Assembly (NCBI RefSeq): GCF_000276665.1
Contig: NW_004955488.1
Span: 25,569 to 89,568, forward strand
Length of the DNA stretch: 64,000 nucleotides
Direction of reading: 5' to 3'
From: Chinchilla lanigera
Taxonomy: Eukaryota > Chordata > Mammalia > Rodentia > Chinchillidae
Shown here: piece after piece, positions 46,796-59,697 of the stretch
Numbering within the stretch: position 1 is the first letter of the stretch
Layout: each line of letters starts with the position of its first letter
Position numbers and translations under genes: made by a program
The notes under the pieces: model-generated
The model's input: the letters and a program-made list of their open reading frames with translations, nothing else
The model's database searches: none
Told to the model about the DNA's origin: nothing

Positions 46796-46990
46796 TCTGT
46801 CCTGATTGCTTTTCTCTCATTGCTGAGTCAAAATCCCCGACACCCAAAATTAAGGAAGGAAAAGTTTATTTAATTCACACACACCATCCTGGTGCCCTCC
46901 TCTGGCACAGCATGAGGATGTTTACAAAGGATGGACCCTGGCTCCCTGCTGAGTAGCTTAGTTAAACTTCTAAACTTCTCAAGTTGACAC
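46796..46990 (-). mobile_element. MaLR-type LTR fragment, antisense
   Basis: TTTTCTCTCATTGCTGAGTC, AAAATCCCCGACACCCAAAA and TTAAGGAAGGAAAAGTTTAT correspond to the reversed 3' end of the LTR group seen at 15.0 and 16.5 kb. The LTR 5' part is missing or too diverged. Confidence 0.65.
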
Positions 46991-48084
46991 AACGCATCAA
47001 CCATTTCAAATTCTTTTTGTGTCCTCTCTTACCCTCTGCCCTCATCTCTTATAATTCTTTTCCTTTTTGGTTCTTTTTTTTCCCTCTGAGTGAGGCTGTC
47101 TGTATCTGATTGTTCTTGGTGACCTCAGCTGTGAACAGGGTGTCTGAAGCATAGGGCACATGAAACACACACTGGCTGAACTGAGGTCAGTTAAATTGGG
47201 TTATCTTCCCTAAGCGGACCCTAGAACCAGTTTCTTAAAGAAACCGTTTTATTCACCTGCTGTCGGCCCTGTTCTCCCCAAATGAAGAGCCACTCATTAG
47301 CAAGTCAGCTATCAACAAGCGAAGCGAGAATGCAACATGCTGCAGTGATGAACCCAGCTCTGACTTAATTGTGTCTGTAACCTGCATCGTTACTGAAATA
47401 CATGTGTTCTTCTTGATATACAATTCACAACCCTCTCTAAACCTTTGTATTCTCTTCCACACACCCTGTGTTCAATTATTTTGCATGGGAAATAACGTGT
47501 TGGAAAATCAGGGATCCACTTTGCAGCGATCCTACCTCACTTGTATGGAAACTTCAGTGTCAAGTTCATTGCCACCGAGCTCTGGGAAAAGATGTAATAA
47601 AAGGGAGAGAGGGAAACGGAGAGAGAGAGAGATTTCATTTGAAAACATAATCAACAAAGTTTCCTTTGGAAAACAACTTAAGACATGGATAGCACTTCGA
47701 TATATTATAAAATCAGGCTGGGAATGTAATAGCGCCGGGAAAATGATCTGTCTTTGTATGTTCAGTTTTTTGGTTATGGGCTTCTTTTTGCTCTCTAATT
47801 AAACCCACACCCATAAATGTCTATGTTATTTTTTATTTGCCTATTATTTTATGTGAGCAGAATAAAATAATAATTTTTCAGTACTGTAGGTTTTGGAAAC
47901 ATGGTATATCTTTTGTATGATGTCTCTACTGCCACTTGGTTTTGGTGACATTTCTGTTTGTATGTTGAAAGTAAGAAAATAGTCCCGCCAAGCTATTCCA
48001 ATTCTTGGAATCTGGAAATGGTGCCTTATTTCAACAGAGAATCTTTGCACATATAACTACATTAAAGATTTCAAGAAGAGATCA
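46991..48084. other. Anonymous stretch holding a second exon-like segment
   Basis: The minus-strand segment 47,257-47,392 has a CAG|GTGAAT donor and an open frame (see findings). The plus-strand 143-codon frame at 47,371-47,802 is judged chance. A (GA)n tract lies at 47,616-47,632. Confidence 0.4.
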
Positions 48085-48430
48085 TCTTGGATTATCTAGG
48101 TGTGTAAATCTTGTCACAAGTGTTCTTATAGGAGACAGGGAAAGGAAAAGGGAGGTCTGAGATGTACCCCAGGGAGGAGGGGAGGTGAAGATGGAAGCAG
48201 ACTGTAAGGTGCAGCCACAAACCACAGAAGACAGAAAGTATCATAGTGGTCAGAAACCAGAAGAGGCAGGGATGTACTTTTCCCCAGAACTGCAGGTGAC
48301 AGTACATGGCGCCTACAGGATATATGACTGCAGACAGCAAGTGAAAGAACAAAGTTCTATTGTTTCTTTTTTTTTAAAAGTTCTATTGTTTCAACCACCA
48401 AATTTTCAACTACATGTTATGGAGCTATAA
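48085..48430 (+). mobile_element. MLT1-type MaLR LTR, diverged
   Basis: TTGGATTATCTAGGTGTGTA, CAAGTGTTCTTATAGGAGAC, AGAACTGCAGGTGACAGTAC-region and GTTCTATTGTTTCAACCACC follow the MLT1 3' half. AGTTCTATTGTTTC appears twice around a T-run at about 48,351 and 48,379, a small local duplication. Confidence 0.65.
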
Positions 48431-50159
48431 GAAACAAAGAGCAGATTTTCTTTTTTTAAATAAACAGATTTTACAACTAGACAAAAGTTTGAATACTAGC
48501 AGGGTTCCATGGTTAAAATGGAATTCAGGTGTGAATGAGATTACAGTGTTTATATATTTAATTATAAATGGACACTTAAGATATACAGATAATATCTTGG
48601 ATTAAACAAATGTCTCGGCTGTGGAGAGAGCATGAAATGGATTGCAAAGCAACACTATGTATCTTTCTTTAAAATTTTCACAGAGTAGTATGCTTTGACA
48701 GAAAACACTGATATAATTAACAAAAATCCATTGCAAACATCTAAAAGCCAGTATCTGCATTTATTCCCATTCAGCAATTTAGCAATAAAAGCATTCTACA
48801 TGCTTCTATAAAGTGCAGAGGGATTATGTTTATTATTTCCAGAAACATAGTAGTGAATGGAAAAGAAGTGATAAAAGGTATTCAAAAATTTCCTTTCCTG
48901 TACTGCATGCTAGTTTGGGACCTAAAGTATCCCCACTTGAATTTATTTTCTGGTTGCCTTTTGGTAGAAGGATTATATTTACTAGCTGTGGTAAAAGAAA
49001 CATTAATGTTCAAGCTGGTTTTTTACCTATTGCAGATGTTTTTGATGCACAGTTAATATAGCAAATATTTCCATGATGGATTATTGTAACTTTGACTTAG
49101 AGTGTTAATGTCCTAATTTCAGGAAAGATAACACAAATTTTAAAATCATACGTTCTTTACACTAAAGAAAGATCTCAATGGTGGAGTTGTGGGAAGATGG
49201 AATAACCCTATTCTTGTCTTCAAAGATTTCCTGGGAATCTGAGAATTAAGATTACTGCAGAAGATCCTCTGCCTACATTGTGAAAGATAAAGGGATAAAC
49301 AAGGAACTGTCCCTAAATGAAATTTGCCCATCTTTGTTTTCTAAGTATTTTCTTTACCCAAAAGCATTTTCTGAACTGAGAAATTGTTTCCTTTTGTCTA
49401 TCACTCAGAGCTGAGACTTACTTGAAGTGACAGTTTTCAAAGAAAAAAGAAAAGACATTAAGAGTGTTCAAGTACAACAATGGTAAAATGTTTAATTCTG
49501 AATACTTCAGTAAAGAGATAGAAGGATAAACTTTGTTTTCTAACCTTTAGGACTAAGTGTAACACCTCTTTTCTTTCCACATGATCTTTTGCAAAATGTA
49601 AGAATACAATATGGTTTTATTCAATTTTACTAGCAGAATAAAATAATTTAACAAACTCTAAAAAAAGAACTTCTCACAGTTATTTCACAATCATGTTTCT
49701 CTAAGTGCTGAAATGGAGTGAACTAAACTATACTCAGAAGGGAGATAGCTGTGTGATGAGAATTTGAGATACATAGTTCATTCTTCTGCTGGAAGGAATA
49801 CATTTTTTAAGTTTGTAAAGAATGACCTCAAGCCAGTTTTACTGTTCCATCTGAAAGTGAATTCATTACACCAAGGAAGCCATTGCTTCATTGCTGACAA
49901 TTCTGCTGCTGTCCCAGTAATACTTGACAGTATATGGAAACGTGTGTGTTTGTCCTAACAGGGCACGGGGATGCTACTGCCGTGGAGGAGGCAGAGATCT
50001 AGAATGCACAGAGCAGCCCTGGACAACAAAGAAGGATCCAACCTTAAATGGTCAGTATTGAATTCCTTGAGAAACTGTTTTAAGGTAAAAACAGAATGTT
50101 CACCAGCTAAATAAATCACAGGTACTGGTAAATAGGAGGGTCACTGGAACATGTTTTTT
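48431..50159. other. Anonymous non-coding stretch, about 1.7 kb
   Basis: A/T-rich with no recognised repeat or gene. Confidence 0.5.
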
Positions 50160-50760
50160 CTACAGTGGATGAATTGAGATCTTGTAGCTTTTGTTATCCA
50201 TAAGCAATACATTCACATGGTCCAAGACTGAAAGGATAACTAATCATGTAGAGTCTCACATCTTCCAATGCCTCCACTGAAATCTGTTCCTTAAAGGAAG
50301 CAGTGTCATTCATTCCTTATTTACTTATGCAAAGGTCCTCTCTGTACATATATGAAATTATATGTCTGTGCATACGCGCACCTCATATATGTCCTCTGCA
50401 TTATACTTTAATAAACTATACTTTTGTAAACATATACTTTTATATACATATGTAATCACTACCAGTTTTTTGGCCGACTATTGCTTGTATATCCATCATG
50501 TGTATATATATTTTACTTAAGCACTTTTATCTTCATAGATATTTAAGTTATTTGTGTTATACTGATTCAATCAATGATTTGCTTATCTGTGAGACAAAGA
50601 TCTATCAGTAGAATTTCAAAGTATGAAAATTTGTGTGTTAGGAATTTTTATCAGATGTTTCCTAAATTACCTTTCATTGAAATTATATTGGCTCCTACCC
50701 CACTGGCAATAAATGTGTGAATGGAGTTGATTTTATAATTTACAAGGGTTATTCTCCATC
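50160..50760 (-). mobile_element. Ancient L1 3' fragment, antisense
   Basis: The order TACTTTAATAAACTATAC, TTGCTTGTATATCCATCATG, CACTTTTATCTTCATAGATA, GCTCCTACCCCACTGGCAAT resembles antisense 3' regions of old L1 subfamilies, strongly diverged. Confidence 0.4.
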
Positions 50761-50878
50761 TTCAAGGGCATCTTCAAAACCTGTTAGGAAATATTTTGTC
50801 TTTGATGTTCCCAGTATTCAGGTCTCCCAGAATTTATTCACGGGAATTGTTTTTCTATATAGTTCTTGAAAAATGATA

Positions 50879-50981
50879 TCTTTTTTTTCGTTTTTTGGTT
50901 TTTTTCCAGTACCGGGAATTGAACTTACAACCTCGAGCTTGCCAGGCAGGCACTGTGCTGCTGAGCTAAATCCCCAGCCCC
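50879..50981 (-). mobile_element. ID SINE with 9-bp target-site duplication
   Basis: TTTTTTCCAGTACCGGGAAT, ACAACCTCGAGCTTGCCAGG, CAGGCACTGTGCTGCTGAGC and TAAATCCCCAGCCC form a well-preserved reversed ID. AAAATGATA flanks it at 50,870-50,878 and 50,982-50,990. Confidence 0.95.
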
Positions 50982-51099
50982 AAAATGATAGTTATTAATA
51001 CAAATAAGTTGTACAAATTAATGACTTTCACTCTGACATTTCCACACATGTGTATATTAAGATTTGATCATGTCCACCCTCTTTTCTCTGCTTTTCTTT

Positions 51100-52020
51100 T
51101 TTCTTTTCCTGGTTCTGGGAGATATTTTTATCCAGCCTACTTTTATTATAGTAAAACACTTTTAACAAAACTTTTACCATCTTAACTATTGCTAAGTGGA
51201 CAATTCAGGGGGCATTAAGTGGTCTTACAAAGTTCGACAACTATCACAGCTATTTCCAACATTTTTATTACCCCAAACAATAATTCTGTGTGTATCCATT
51301 AACCCTGAACCACATTCTGCACATTCCCCAAGCTCTGCTAACCTCTCATCTAATTTGGTCAATATGAATGTGTCTCTTCTGCATACTTCATAAAAGTGGA
51401 TTATATGATAATTGCATTTTTTTGGTGCCGGGAATCAAACTCAGGATCTTGTGCTTGCCAAGCAAGGCACTGTGCAGCTGAGCTATGCACCCAGCCCAGT
51501 AACTGTATTTCTGAGTCTGAATTATTTCACTTAGCAGAAGTGGTTCAAGGTTCATCGATGTTATAGCATCTAGCAGAAATCCATCCTTTCTTAAGGCTAG
51601 ATGGCACCCTATTACATGTAGAGATCTGTATTTGCTCACCCCCTTGTCTGCATGTATTGTTCTCAGATGCTGGCTCCTGTCAGCAATCTTGTGAACACTG
51701 GTGTGTAAGCATTTGTTTGACACCCTATTTTTAGTTCTTTGAAGCATATACCAAGGAACAGGATTAGTGGATCATGTTGTAAGCGTGTGTTTAACTTTTG
51801 AACAACCGTCAAATGCTTTCTATAGAGAATGTACCATTTTATCTTTCTACTAGTAATCTAAAGCATCATAACTTCTCCATAACTTTACCAATACTTGTTG
51901 GTTTACGTTAAAAACGTTATGGAAATTACAGTGACGTGAATCTCATGTGATTTTGATGTGCATTTTCCTAGTGATGGGTAGTTTTGAGTATCTATTTTTG
52001 TGCTTCTTAGCCATGAGAAG
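51100..52020 (-). mobile_element. Old L1 3' region, antisense, split by an ID
   Basis: GGACAATTCAGGGGGCATTA, GTATCCATTAACCCTGAACC, AATTATTTCACTTAGCAGAA, GTTCAAGGTTCATCGATGTT, GAACAGGATTAGTGGATCAT and ACCAATACTTGTTGG follow antisense L1 3'UTR order. The 119-codon minus-strand frame in it is a chance frame in repeat DNA. Confidence 0.75.
51420..51499 (-). mobile_element. ID SINE inserted in the old L1
   Basis: TTTGGTGCCGGGAATCAAAC, GGATCTTGTGCTTGCCAAGC, AAGGCACTGTGCAGCTGAGC and ACCCAGCCC are a reversed ID. TAATTGCATTT before and TAACTGTATTT after are a two-mismatch target-site duplication, so this copy is older than the one at 38.1 kb. Confidence 0.92.
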
Positions 52021-52249
52021 GAAAGGCTGTTTTTCTATATTTACTACTCTTCTGACACCAAGTATCTAGATTTTCTACACCAAACAGTTCCTCAGTTTTT
52101 TTGTGGACAGCCGCTAAGGGTTCTACCATGACTCCATTCTGACACTAACTATCCACAGCGTGTGCACATCCCACAGCTGAGGGCTCAGCATCACAAGACT
52201 GCTCCACCATAGAGCTCATTCTCACTTTCATCTGAGGTGGCTACAAGTT
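52021..52249. other. Short anonymous stretch
   Basis: No recognised feature. Confidence 0.5.
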
Positions 52250-52760
52250 ATGGATGGCCACTGCCCCCTCCTTAGTTTCAATAATTTCCTCCTGTGGTTC
52301 ACAGAACTCAAGAAACACTTTCCTTACTATTACTAGTTTGTTGTGAAGGATACAACTAAGAAACAGCCAAGAGTGGGAGAAGTACGGTGTGGAAAAGGGG
52401 CATGGAGCTCACACACCTTTCCCCTGGAAGCCCATCCTTCTGTTCTCGATGTTCTGTCCCCTGAAAGTTCTCTGCTCCGTGGTGCTGGGGGCTTCTCTGC
52501 TGCTCCACTGGAAGGGCACACCTGATTAATTTACTGGTCAACACTGATCAACTCACCCAAGTCCGCTCAGAGACGGCTCCAGGAGTCTCAGGCCCTTATG
52601 TCAGGAACGAGGGGCTAAGATCCCGGATACTCTAAACACAGATGCTCCTATCACTCTTATCACTCCGGAAGTTACAAGATTTTAGAAGTTGTGTGGATTT
52701 TAGAAGTTCTCTTCCCAGGAACTAGAGTGTACTAATTTATTTTTCTGGTTATATCACAGT
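52250..52760 (-). mobile_element. Old ERV-type LTR, antisense
   Basis: GAAGGATACAACTAAGAAAC, AAGGGGCATGGAGCTCACAC, GATCAACTCACCCAAGTC, GCTCCTATCACTCTTATCAC, TCCGGAAGTTACAAGATTTT and CCCAGGAACTAGAG run in the order of an antisense ancient mammalian LTR (ERVL/MaLR class; subfamily not certain). GATTTTAGAAGTT is duplicated within it. Confidence 0.55.
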
Positions 52761-55700
52761 CATCTATGTCTCTTCTTCGATGAATGTCTATTCAATTATT
52801 TCACCATTTTTAAATTAGAGTCCGTGTTCTTCTTACTTCCCATAAATTGAGTCAAAATACTCCTCAGATAAGTTTTTATCCATTTATCCTGAACCCGCTT
52901 CCTTTAGAGAAGACAGTATCCTTTCACACTAACAGTCATGTAGCTATTCAGTGGTTTCTTGCAGAATTTGGGAAAGGCATATTTTGCCACTTCAAAAGGA
53001 TTAAAATGCAAATGAAAAATATCAAGGATTTTATTTTCTAAACGATCTTTGGTAAATTGATCAAAGGTTAATTTTATCTTTGAATTTGAGAGTATAATAA
53101 AAGAATTTGTAAGCAAGCAATGATAACTGTAGGTTAATTACTGTCTAAAACAAGTGAGAAATTCTATTGTAGAGTGTTTAAACAATTACACAAACATGGC
53201 ATGAAGCCTTCATGAACTGTCAGAACTTCTTCTCTATCTAATTCTCTTTGGAAATATTTAATAGACTAATTTAATTATATTTGGATTAGGTATAGTGGAC
53301 AAGAAATTAAATTCAATCTTTAAAAAATATGAAGTTCTCTAGAACCTTAAGTCAGTTATATTAATAATGTTTCCACTATTAAATTCAGTAGTTATGATGT
53401 AATTTTCAACACAGATGAAATTAGGATACACATATTGAATTGTGAGTAGGCTTACACTGTTAAGATGCATATATAATCTAAGACATTTGGCCTTAACAAG
53501 TATTCAGCTGTGGAGTAGCTGAGAAAAAAAATCAGAAAGCAGCAGCATTTCACACAGTTCCACAGTGCAGTCTAATTTATCAGGAACACTGATTCAATCA
53601 GCATAAATTCCAGAAAGTTAAACCAAGTAAAAGTGGATCAAGACTTAATAGTTTGTCATTGGTCATGCCTGTGAGAGGTAATGGTGTACAAGGAAAATGT
53701 ACGCAAATTACATGGTAGGTCAAATCTGGGTCCATTAAGTGCTAAATTAAAATGAAAGAAAGGAGAAAGTGAGGCCAATGAAAAGGTGTGATACTAGTAT
53801 CAGTGCTCTCAACACTGTAAAACAGAAACAGAAATGACAAACCATCTGAAACATAGAATAAATAGCAGCAAGCAATGCACCTCAATTTCTCATCACTAAA
53901 GGAAAAACAGTTTAAACTACAGCAGGACAAAATCGCATATTGCTATTGATAATGCCCTCCTCTCACATGCTTAACTGAGCATTTCAAGGAAATAAGGAAT
54001 GTGCTTCTTATTTGAAGGGAAGAGTGGTATTATGTTCAAAACAGACGAACAAGTGGACAACTTGATTCTACTTACCATCTTCTGGATTTCAGTGTTTAAT
54101 TACAAATGAGAATTTGTGGTTTTCTTTAAAATTAAGTAGGCAAAAAATGCAGATGCTAATATTTTAGAATATGACATATTAGCATTTTATTTTATTTCCC
54201 CCCTAAACTGATTGAACAAATGAAACTAAAGGATGTGCTATACAAACCAAGCAATAAGTTAGAAAAGTTATAATAAGTTATCATCTACTTCAAATTTAAA
54301 GAAACAAAATAATCATTATTACTGGCCTTGTTCCTTTAGGGGAAACCCTATTTTGAACCCTAATTGTCATATATCATACACAGTGCCAAATAATTAGAAG
54401 CTGAGAATGATGAGCAAACAAGATGTGATGTAGAATGTGTGAAGAGATAGGTCACAACTTTGTGGTCCCCCAGTTTTATGAACTTCTATGATTAACAAGC
54501 TTTTTCTATAGTGAAAACATTCTAGGCTTTTCAGGAAACCCACATGGTCTCTAATTCTTTTCCTTCTCTTTTGCTCACAGTTTGTAGTTTTCCAACCCAG
54601 AACTTAGGCATTAGGCTTCAAATCTAGTACAAGCTCATGCAACAGTTCATAACCAGGGATGATTTTGTCCTTTTTCTGAAGACATCTGTCAGCGTCTGAT
54701 GATTACCACAATTGGGGTTAAGGAACAGGGCAGACACTATTGACATCTAACATGTAGCAGCCAGAGCTGCTGAAAGCAGGCATGGGACAGACACCCAGGC
54801 AAAGACACACCTGGATCAAAGAGCCAATCATGCTGACTTGAGAAACTCTTTACTAATGCGTATTTGTCTTAGATATAGTCACAGGAGACACAGAGAAAAG
54901 ATGAATCTGATGAGATTTGTAGCTATGGGTAAGTGTGACCTCAGCCTTCTAAATCTGTGCTTCACTAGCAAAAGATGAGAAGTAGGTAGGGCAGGTGCAT
55001 CACACATGTCCAGGTCACCAGGTAAGGAAACCAGACACAGGCATTGTGCATCCCCTGGTGCTGATTCTCTGGTGCCTACAGTATGTTTATATTCACCTCC
55101 TCCAAAATTGCAATGCATTATCTATGAAGTCAAGGTAATGGGTTATGCAAGACAAAGCTGGGTCATTGAAAATGTGCAGAGGAAATCTGCAACATTACTC
55201 AATGTAATACCAGTAAGAGGATAATCTTCAAATTGATGCTTCTTTTCTTCCTGTATACTAATTGCATTTTCCTGACATCCTAAATGCTTTTTTTAAAAAA
55301 AAAAAATCCCTGCCCTGCTTTTAAAGAAATGTTTAATTTTGTCCTTTTAAATTCTATTCCATTTGACCTTACATAAGAAAGTGGTTATTAGAAAATCTGA
55401 TTATGTATACTCACAGTGTCACCCTAGCATGTTTTTAAACTTGAATTCTGGGCTCACTTCTGAAGTTTTGATTTGGAAAGCTCTACCTCTGATCTTGTTG
55501 AAGGCATTAGTTTGTATTAGAGATAAAGAGCATTGCTACATGTCTATGTCTGAAAACATTTTGAAATAGAATTCTGATTTATACTTTTTCTCTCTGTAAC
55601 GACCAAAAGAGTCATCTTTTAAGAGATTTTACACTACAAATTCTGTTGTATAACAGAGTAATGTAAAGTGACATCTTTACTCTATTTAGACAGGTGTTTG

Positions 55701-55881
55701 TTGCTTCTCTACTGATCCAGACTAGGAAACAGCACATGTTAAAGACTTTAAAAATGATAGGACTGTTAAAGCTTGATGGAGTTGAGGTCAAGAATCAGGA
55801 GTGTTGAATAATACTGCTTACCAATAAACAATAGCTACTTTTAAGTCATGGATGTACAGATGATGTTGGGTTTTGGCAATA
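52761..55881. other. Anonymous non-coding stretch, about 3.1 kb
   Basis: The longest part of the window without a recognised repeat. A/T-rich, with open frames below 80 codons and no splice-bounded candidate. Confidence 0.5.
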
Positions 55882-56336
55882 GTTATGGCTTTTATCTAGA
55901 TGTCTCCCAAAGCCTCATGCACTCATAGCTGGGTTCTGGGAGTGACTGGATCATGGGCATGTGGTACTGGTCATGGGTGAGTCATCATGGGTGAGTCATC
56001 ATGGGTGTGGATTAGCCGACTGATTGGCTTAGCATAGTTCTGGATGTGGGCACTGTGTTTACTGCACAGAAAAGTCCTATCCTTGGTGTAAGTGGCATCA
56101 ACCAATAGACTGAATGGAGTGAAAGCAAAGCAAGGAAGGAAGGCTCACTTCTTACTTTCTGCCATGCCACAGACTGTTTCTCCTCTGCTGTGCTCCTCTG
56201 TCATGGCACTCTGCCTCGGAGCCAGCCCACTATGGACTGAAACCTCTACAAACTGTGAGCTAAAATAAATCTCTCTTCCTTTAACATGTGGGTGTTGGGT
56301 ATTTTGTCTCAGCAATGAGAAAGATAAATAAGATAG
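55882..56336 (+). mobile_element. MaLR-type solo LTR
   Basis: GTTATGGCTTTTATCTAGAT, AGCCTCATGCACTCATAGCT, GTGACTGGATCATGGGCATG, GGCACTCTGCCTCGGAGCCA, CTGAAACCTCTACAAACTGT, GAGCTAAAATAAATCTC and GTGTTGGGTATTTTGTCTCA are all present in order. CATGGGTGAGTCAT is tandemly repeated at 55,972-56,000. Confidence 0.9.
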
Positions 56337-57019
56337 CAATTGAAAGCTTAATTTGGAGAAGTAAAATACTTACATTTGTAATGTAATTACTCTTGTGGTC
56401 TTATGGAAGATGGGTTGGAAAGGGTTAGAATTTAGACACAAAAACCACTGAGGACAATACAGGCATCACAGAGGGGAACAGCAAGGGCACACACTGAGGC
56501 ATCTCAGTGCAGGTGAAGAGGAAGAGACCATTGAGAAGAAAGGTAACAGGAAGTAGGGAGGTACAGCTTTCTTCTTCTTTCGTTTAAAGCAGTGGCAAAG
56601 TTTATTTGAAAAAGTAAAAGTGAAGAGTGAGGGAGAAACTGGCCCTCCAGTGTGAGCTCGGAGTGAGTAAGAGGAAAAAGCAATATAAAAGTACACCCTG
56701 TAGGAAGCAGGGTGGGTATCGTGAGGAAAGCCATGATAGCTAAACTTTCTCAAATGGGAAAGGGATCAAGAGATGGAGGGAAGGGAAAGGGGATGAGAAA
56801 AGGAATTAAGCTGTGTTATGTATGTATACCAGCCCCACATCAGGAATGTGAACATTACGTACTGCACACATGCACGAATAAAAAATGTTATTTAGAAGGG
56901 GTAACAAAACTTGAGGCTAACTTGTCAGTAAAGAAATGTAGTGAAGGAATTGAAGTAAGATCCTAGATTAAGATCTTGATATAGGGTGACATTAAATTCT
57001 TTAGCTACATTACCTTGTT
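56337..57019. other. Anonymous non-coding stretch
   Basis: No recognised repeat. Purine-rich at 56,755-56,800. Open frames have no domain. Confidence 0.45.
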
Positions 57020-57155
57020 TAATCTGTGATGAAATAGTTATTAACTACATCTCACAGGTGGAGTCATTTGGGTTAAATAACTCGCCTAAGATCATGTGTA
57101 GGATAGTGACAAAGCTCAAATTTGAATCCAGAGATATCTAAATCTGAATTACTTT
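57020..57155 (-). mobile_element. MIR SINE remnant
   Basis: TTAACTACATCTCACAGGTG, GGTTAAATAACTCGCCTAAG, ATCATGTGTAGGATAGTGAC and CAAAGCTCAAATTTGAATCC follow the antisense MIR core. Confidence 0.75.
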
Positions 57156-59077
57156 CTTCTAACTATTCTTCATGAGGGCAGATAATACAGGTTGAGAAGG
57201 ATATATGAGATGTGAGGTAAAGTGAAGCATTCTACTTTGAAAACACAAGGCCTCAAATAATATGAACTATATAGTTGCACCATGCATTTGGCAGCTACAG
57301 GATAAGAATTCTTAAAATTTGGTTTTATATTGCCTTCCCTGTTATGACATACCTTTGTGGCTTTTACAGTGATGCCCATAGCACATATTTATGTATAATG
57401 CTTGAATCAAAAAGACCAGTGATAACACAAGCATGTTTCAGGACATATTGGGAATTAGACTGTGGAAAAGGTCCTGTTAAAATTTTGATTAGTCATTTTT
57501 AACCACATCACACATTAACACTTCAGTACACTTCACAAAATAGCAATTTGGGCTTCTTATTCAACCACATTTAGTAGAAAAGTGGGAACTGAATTAAATA
57601 CAATCTAGAAAACAAATAGTGCAAAAATTTTCATGAATATTAATAGAAAACCAGACAAATGTAATATATTTGGGTTTGTATCATAAAATGTACAATTCAT
57701 TCTTTTGTGGAATTGCTGTTTCCAACCAAGATGGATTGCTTGAGCTGCTTGAAAAAATACAAAGTGTGAAACATTCGAGGAAAAAAGATATGCCAGGATT
57801 ATGAGAAAAATGATAAATTTCTTAATGAAGGAAGGAGGTTTTGAATAAAGTGCTCCCTTTGGCAGCACGTTAACAAGATGGTATTCAATGAATATGAATC
57901 ATTAGCAAACTATGAAACAATGAGCAAACACAGGCTTGCAGATGAGAGAGGCGGTTGCTATGGATTTGCTAGAAATTCCCATCTGTCATTATTTCTGACT
58001 CTTCACCTCATCTGAAAGCCATTAATAGGGTGCACACAGTCACCATGAATTGTACGCCTGCTTCAAAACACATCAGGGTTTAATTTACTGAATGATATTT
58101 CATTAGTTCAGATCAGTGGAAGTATGGCATTTCATTTTCTAAAACTGTGTAGGAACATTAATCATATAGATATTTAAGTTGTAATTTAGCACTGAGTAAA
58201 GTTCCAATTTATCTGAATAAAATTGAATAAACATCCAAAAATAAACCAAAATTCATTTTAGATCAAATTAACTTTTTCTGAATAGTGATTACTTAAAATC
58301 ATGCCATCCAAGACTACTCAAAAACAATCCCCCTCCCATTTTTATGTAATGATGGACTATCCTTTATTAGTGGACCTGGTTTCATGAAGTACAACAGCTT
58401 TAGTGGTTTTGATTTATCTGCTTTCTTCTACTTTACTTTTGAATATCTGGCCAACAAATGATGAAACCAAGAAACCAGTTAGACACTTTAGTTTACACAG
58501 CAGTCTTTTAATTTCATGACATTCATAAATGACATCAAATTTTTCCTTGAGGCATTGTTTACTTTGAGTTTTACTGAAGAAGAAATCTGAACTCTTTGGG
58601 CAGACATCTGAGTCAAGTGTCTAGAAAAGAGTAAAGTTTCTGCTGCCAAGATTCCTACCATTTTCAGAAATAGCAACTGTTATTTATTAATTGAATAGCA
58701 ACCCCATAATTCATTATGATATTTCTGGACAGAATCACAATTGGTTGCAAATTTGGTTATGAAGAAATTAGAGCATGTGAGAAAGGAGTAAAATCTCTTA
58801 AGAACCATTGGAAAACAGCTAGCTGGATTTAACCAACTGTTGGAAATACAGGCCTTGGTAGAGCCACTTGAAAAATCCTGCAGGTAAAGGAATCTACATC
58901 TTGTCTTAGATTTGGGGGAGAATATCCTAACTTTTTAACACATTCCTTTGAGTCATTTTTGAATGTCTGTTATTCATGATTTAATAGTTTAGGATTACTG
59001 CCATATGGAGATTTCTTTCCTTTTTTTCTACATAGATACAGCTTGAGTTTTGGAATTGTTTCCAAAGTGTTAGGTTT
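57156..59077. other. Anonymous non-coding stretch, about 1.9 kb
   Basis: No gene recognised. The part 57,930-58,100 is repeat-free and holds a GGTTGCTATGG motif and a CATTAATAGG motif; it could be a conserved regulatory element, which cannot be judged from one sequence. Confidence 0.4.
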
Positions 59078-59270
59078 GAACAGGGTGGTGCATGTCTGTA
59101 ATCCAGCACTCTGGAAGGCTGAAGCAGGAGGACTGCAATTTTGAGCCCAGCCTGGATAAGTAATTTAGCAAGACTCTGTCTAAATAAATAAATAAATAAA
59201 TAGGCTGCAGGAGATACAGCTGAGTGTCAAGGCCTTGGATTCAATTTCCAGTAAGACAAAAAAGTATTAA
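59078..59270 (+). mobile_element. B1-ID composite SINE
   Basis: The B1 half reads GGGTGGTGCATGTCTGTAAT, CACTCTGGAAGGCTGAAGCA, GGAGGACTGCAATTTTGAGC, CCAGCCTGGATAAGTAATTT. An AAATAAATAAATAAATAAAT linker leads to the ID-like half: GGCTGCAGGAGATACAGCTG, GGCCTTGGATTCAATTTCCA. This layout is known from squirrel-related and other non-murid rodents. Confidence 0.9.
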
Positions 59271-59697
59271 ATTAGATTTATAAATTTATTGACCCTCTGT
59301 GGAACTGTAGACCCTCTATAACATTTGTTGAAAACTTTTTCTAAAAGCAACACATTATGTAGAGATTGCTAATTCAATAGTACAGCTGATACTCATTAAG
59401 ATAATAAATGTTTTATTGTTTTCCACAATAAAAAGTTTTGAATTACATTGTCTATAATAGTACAAGTAACCAATAGGACAGTTTTTAATTGGCTTGGTAA
59501 TTCATTAGTTCTTACTCTTACCACTACATTATAATCATTTTCCAATTGTTTTAACCTGACTTTTGAGGCCAAATCCCAAACTCACATCGGTGTGCATAAT
59601 TTTGTTTGAAAATGTAGTGTCAATCTAGTTGTGTAATAAATGCTTGAAGCACAATTGAATCTCTCTCCTCCTCTGCCATTCCTTTCACACCCTCTGT
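59271..59697. other. Anonymous non-coding stretch
   Basis: A/T-rich, no recognised feature. Confidence 0.5.

Noticed and set aside
47371..47802. 143-codon plus-strand open frame
   Set aside because: It contains a (GA)n-coded Arg/Glu run and no domain. No splice borders.
51388..51747. 119-codon minus-strand open frame
   Set aside because: It spans antisense L1 3'UTR sequence plus an inserted ID, so it is repeat-derived.
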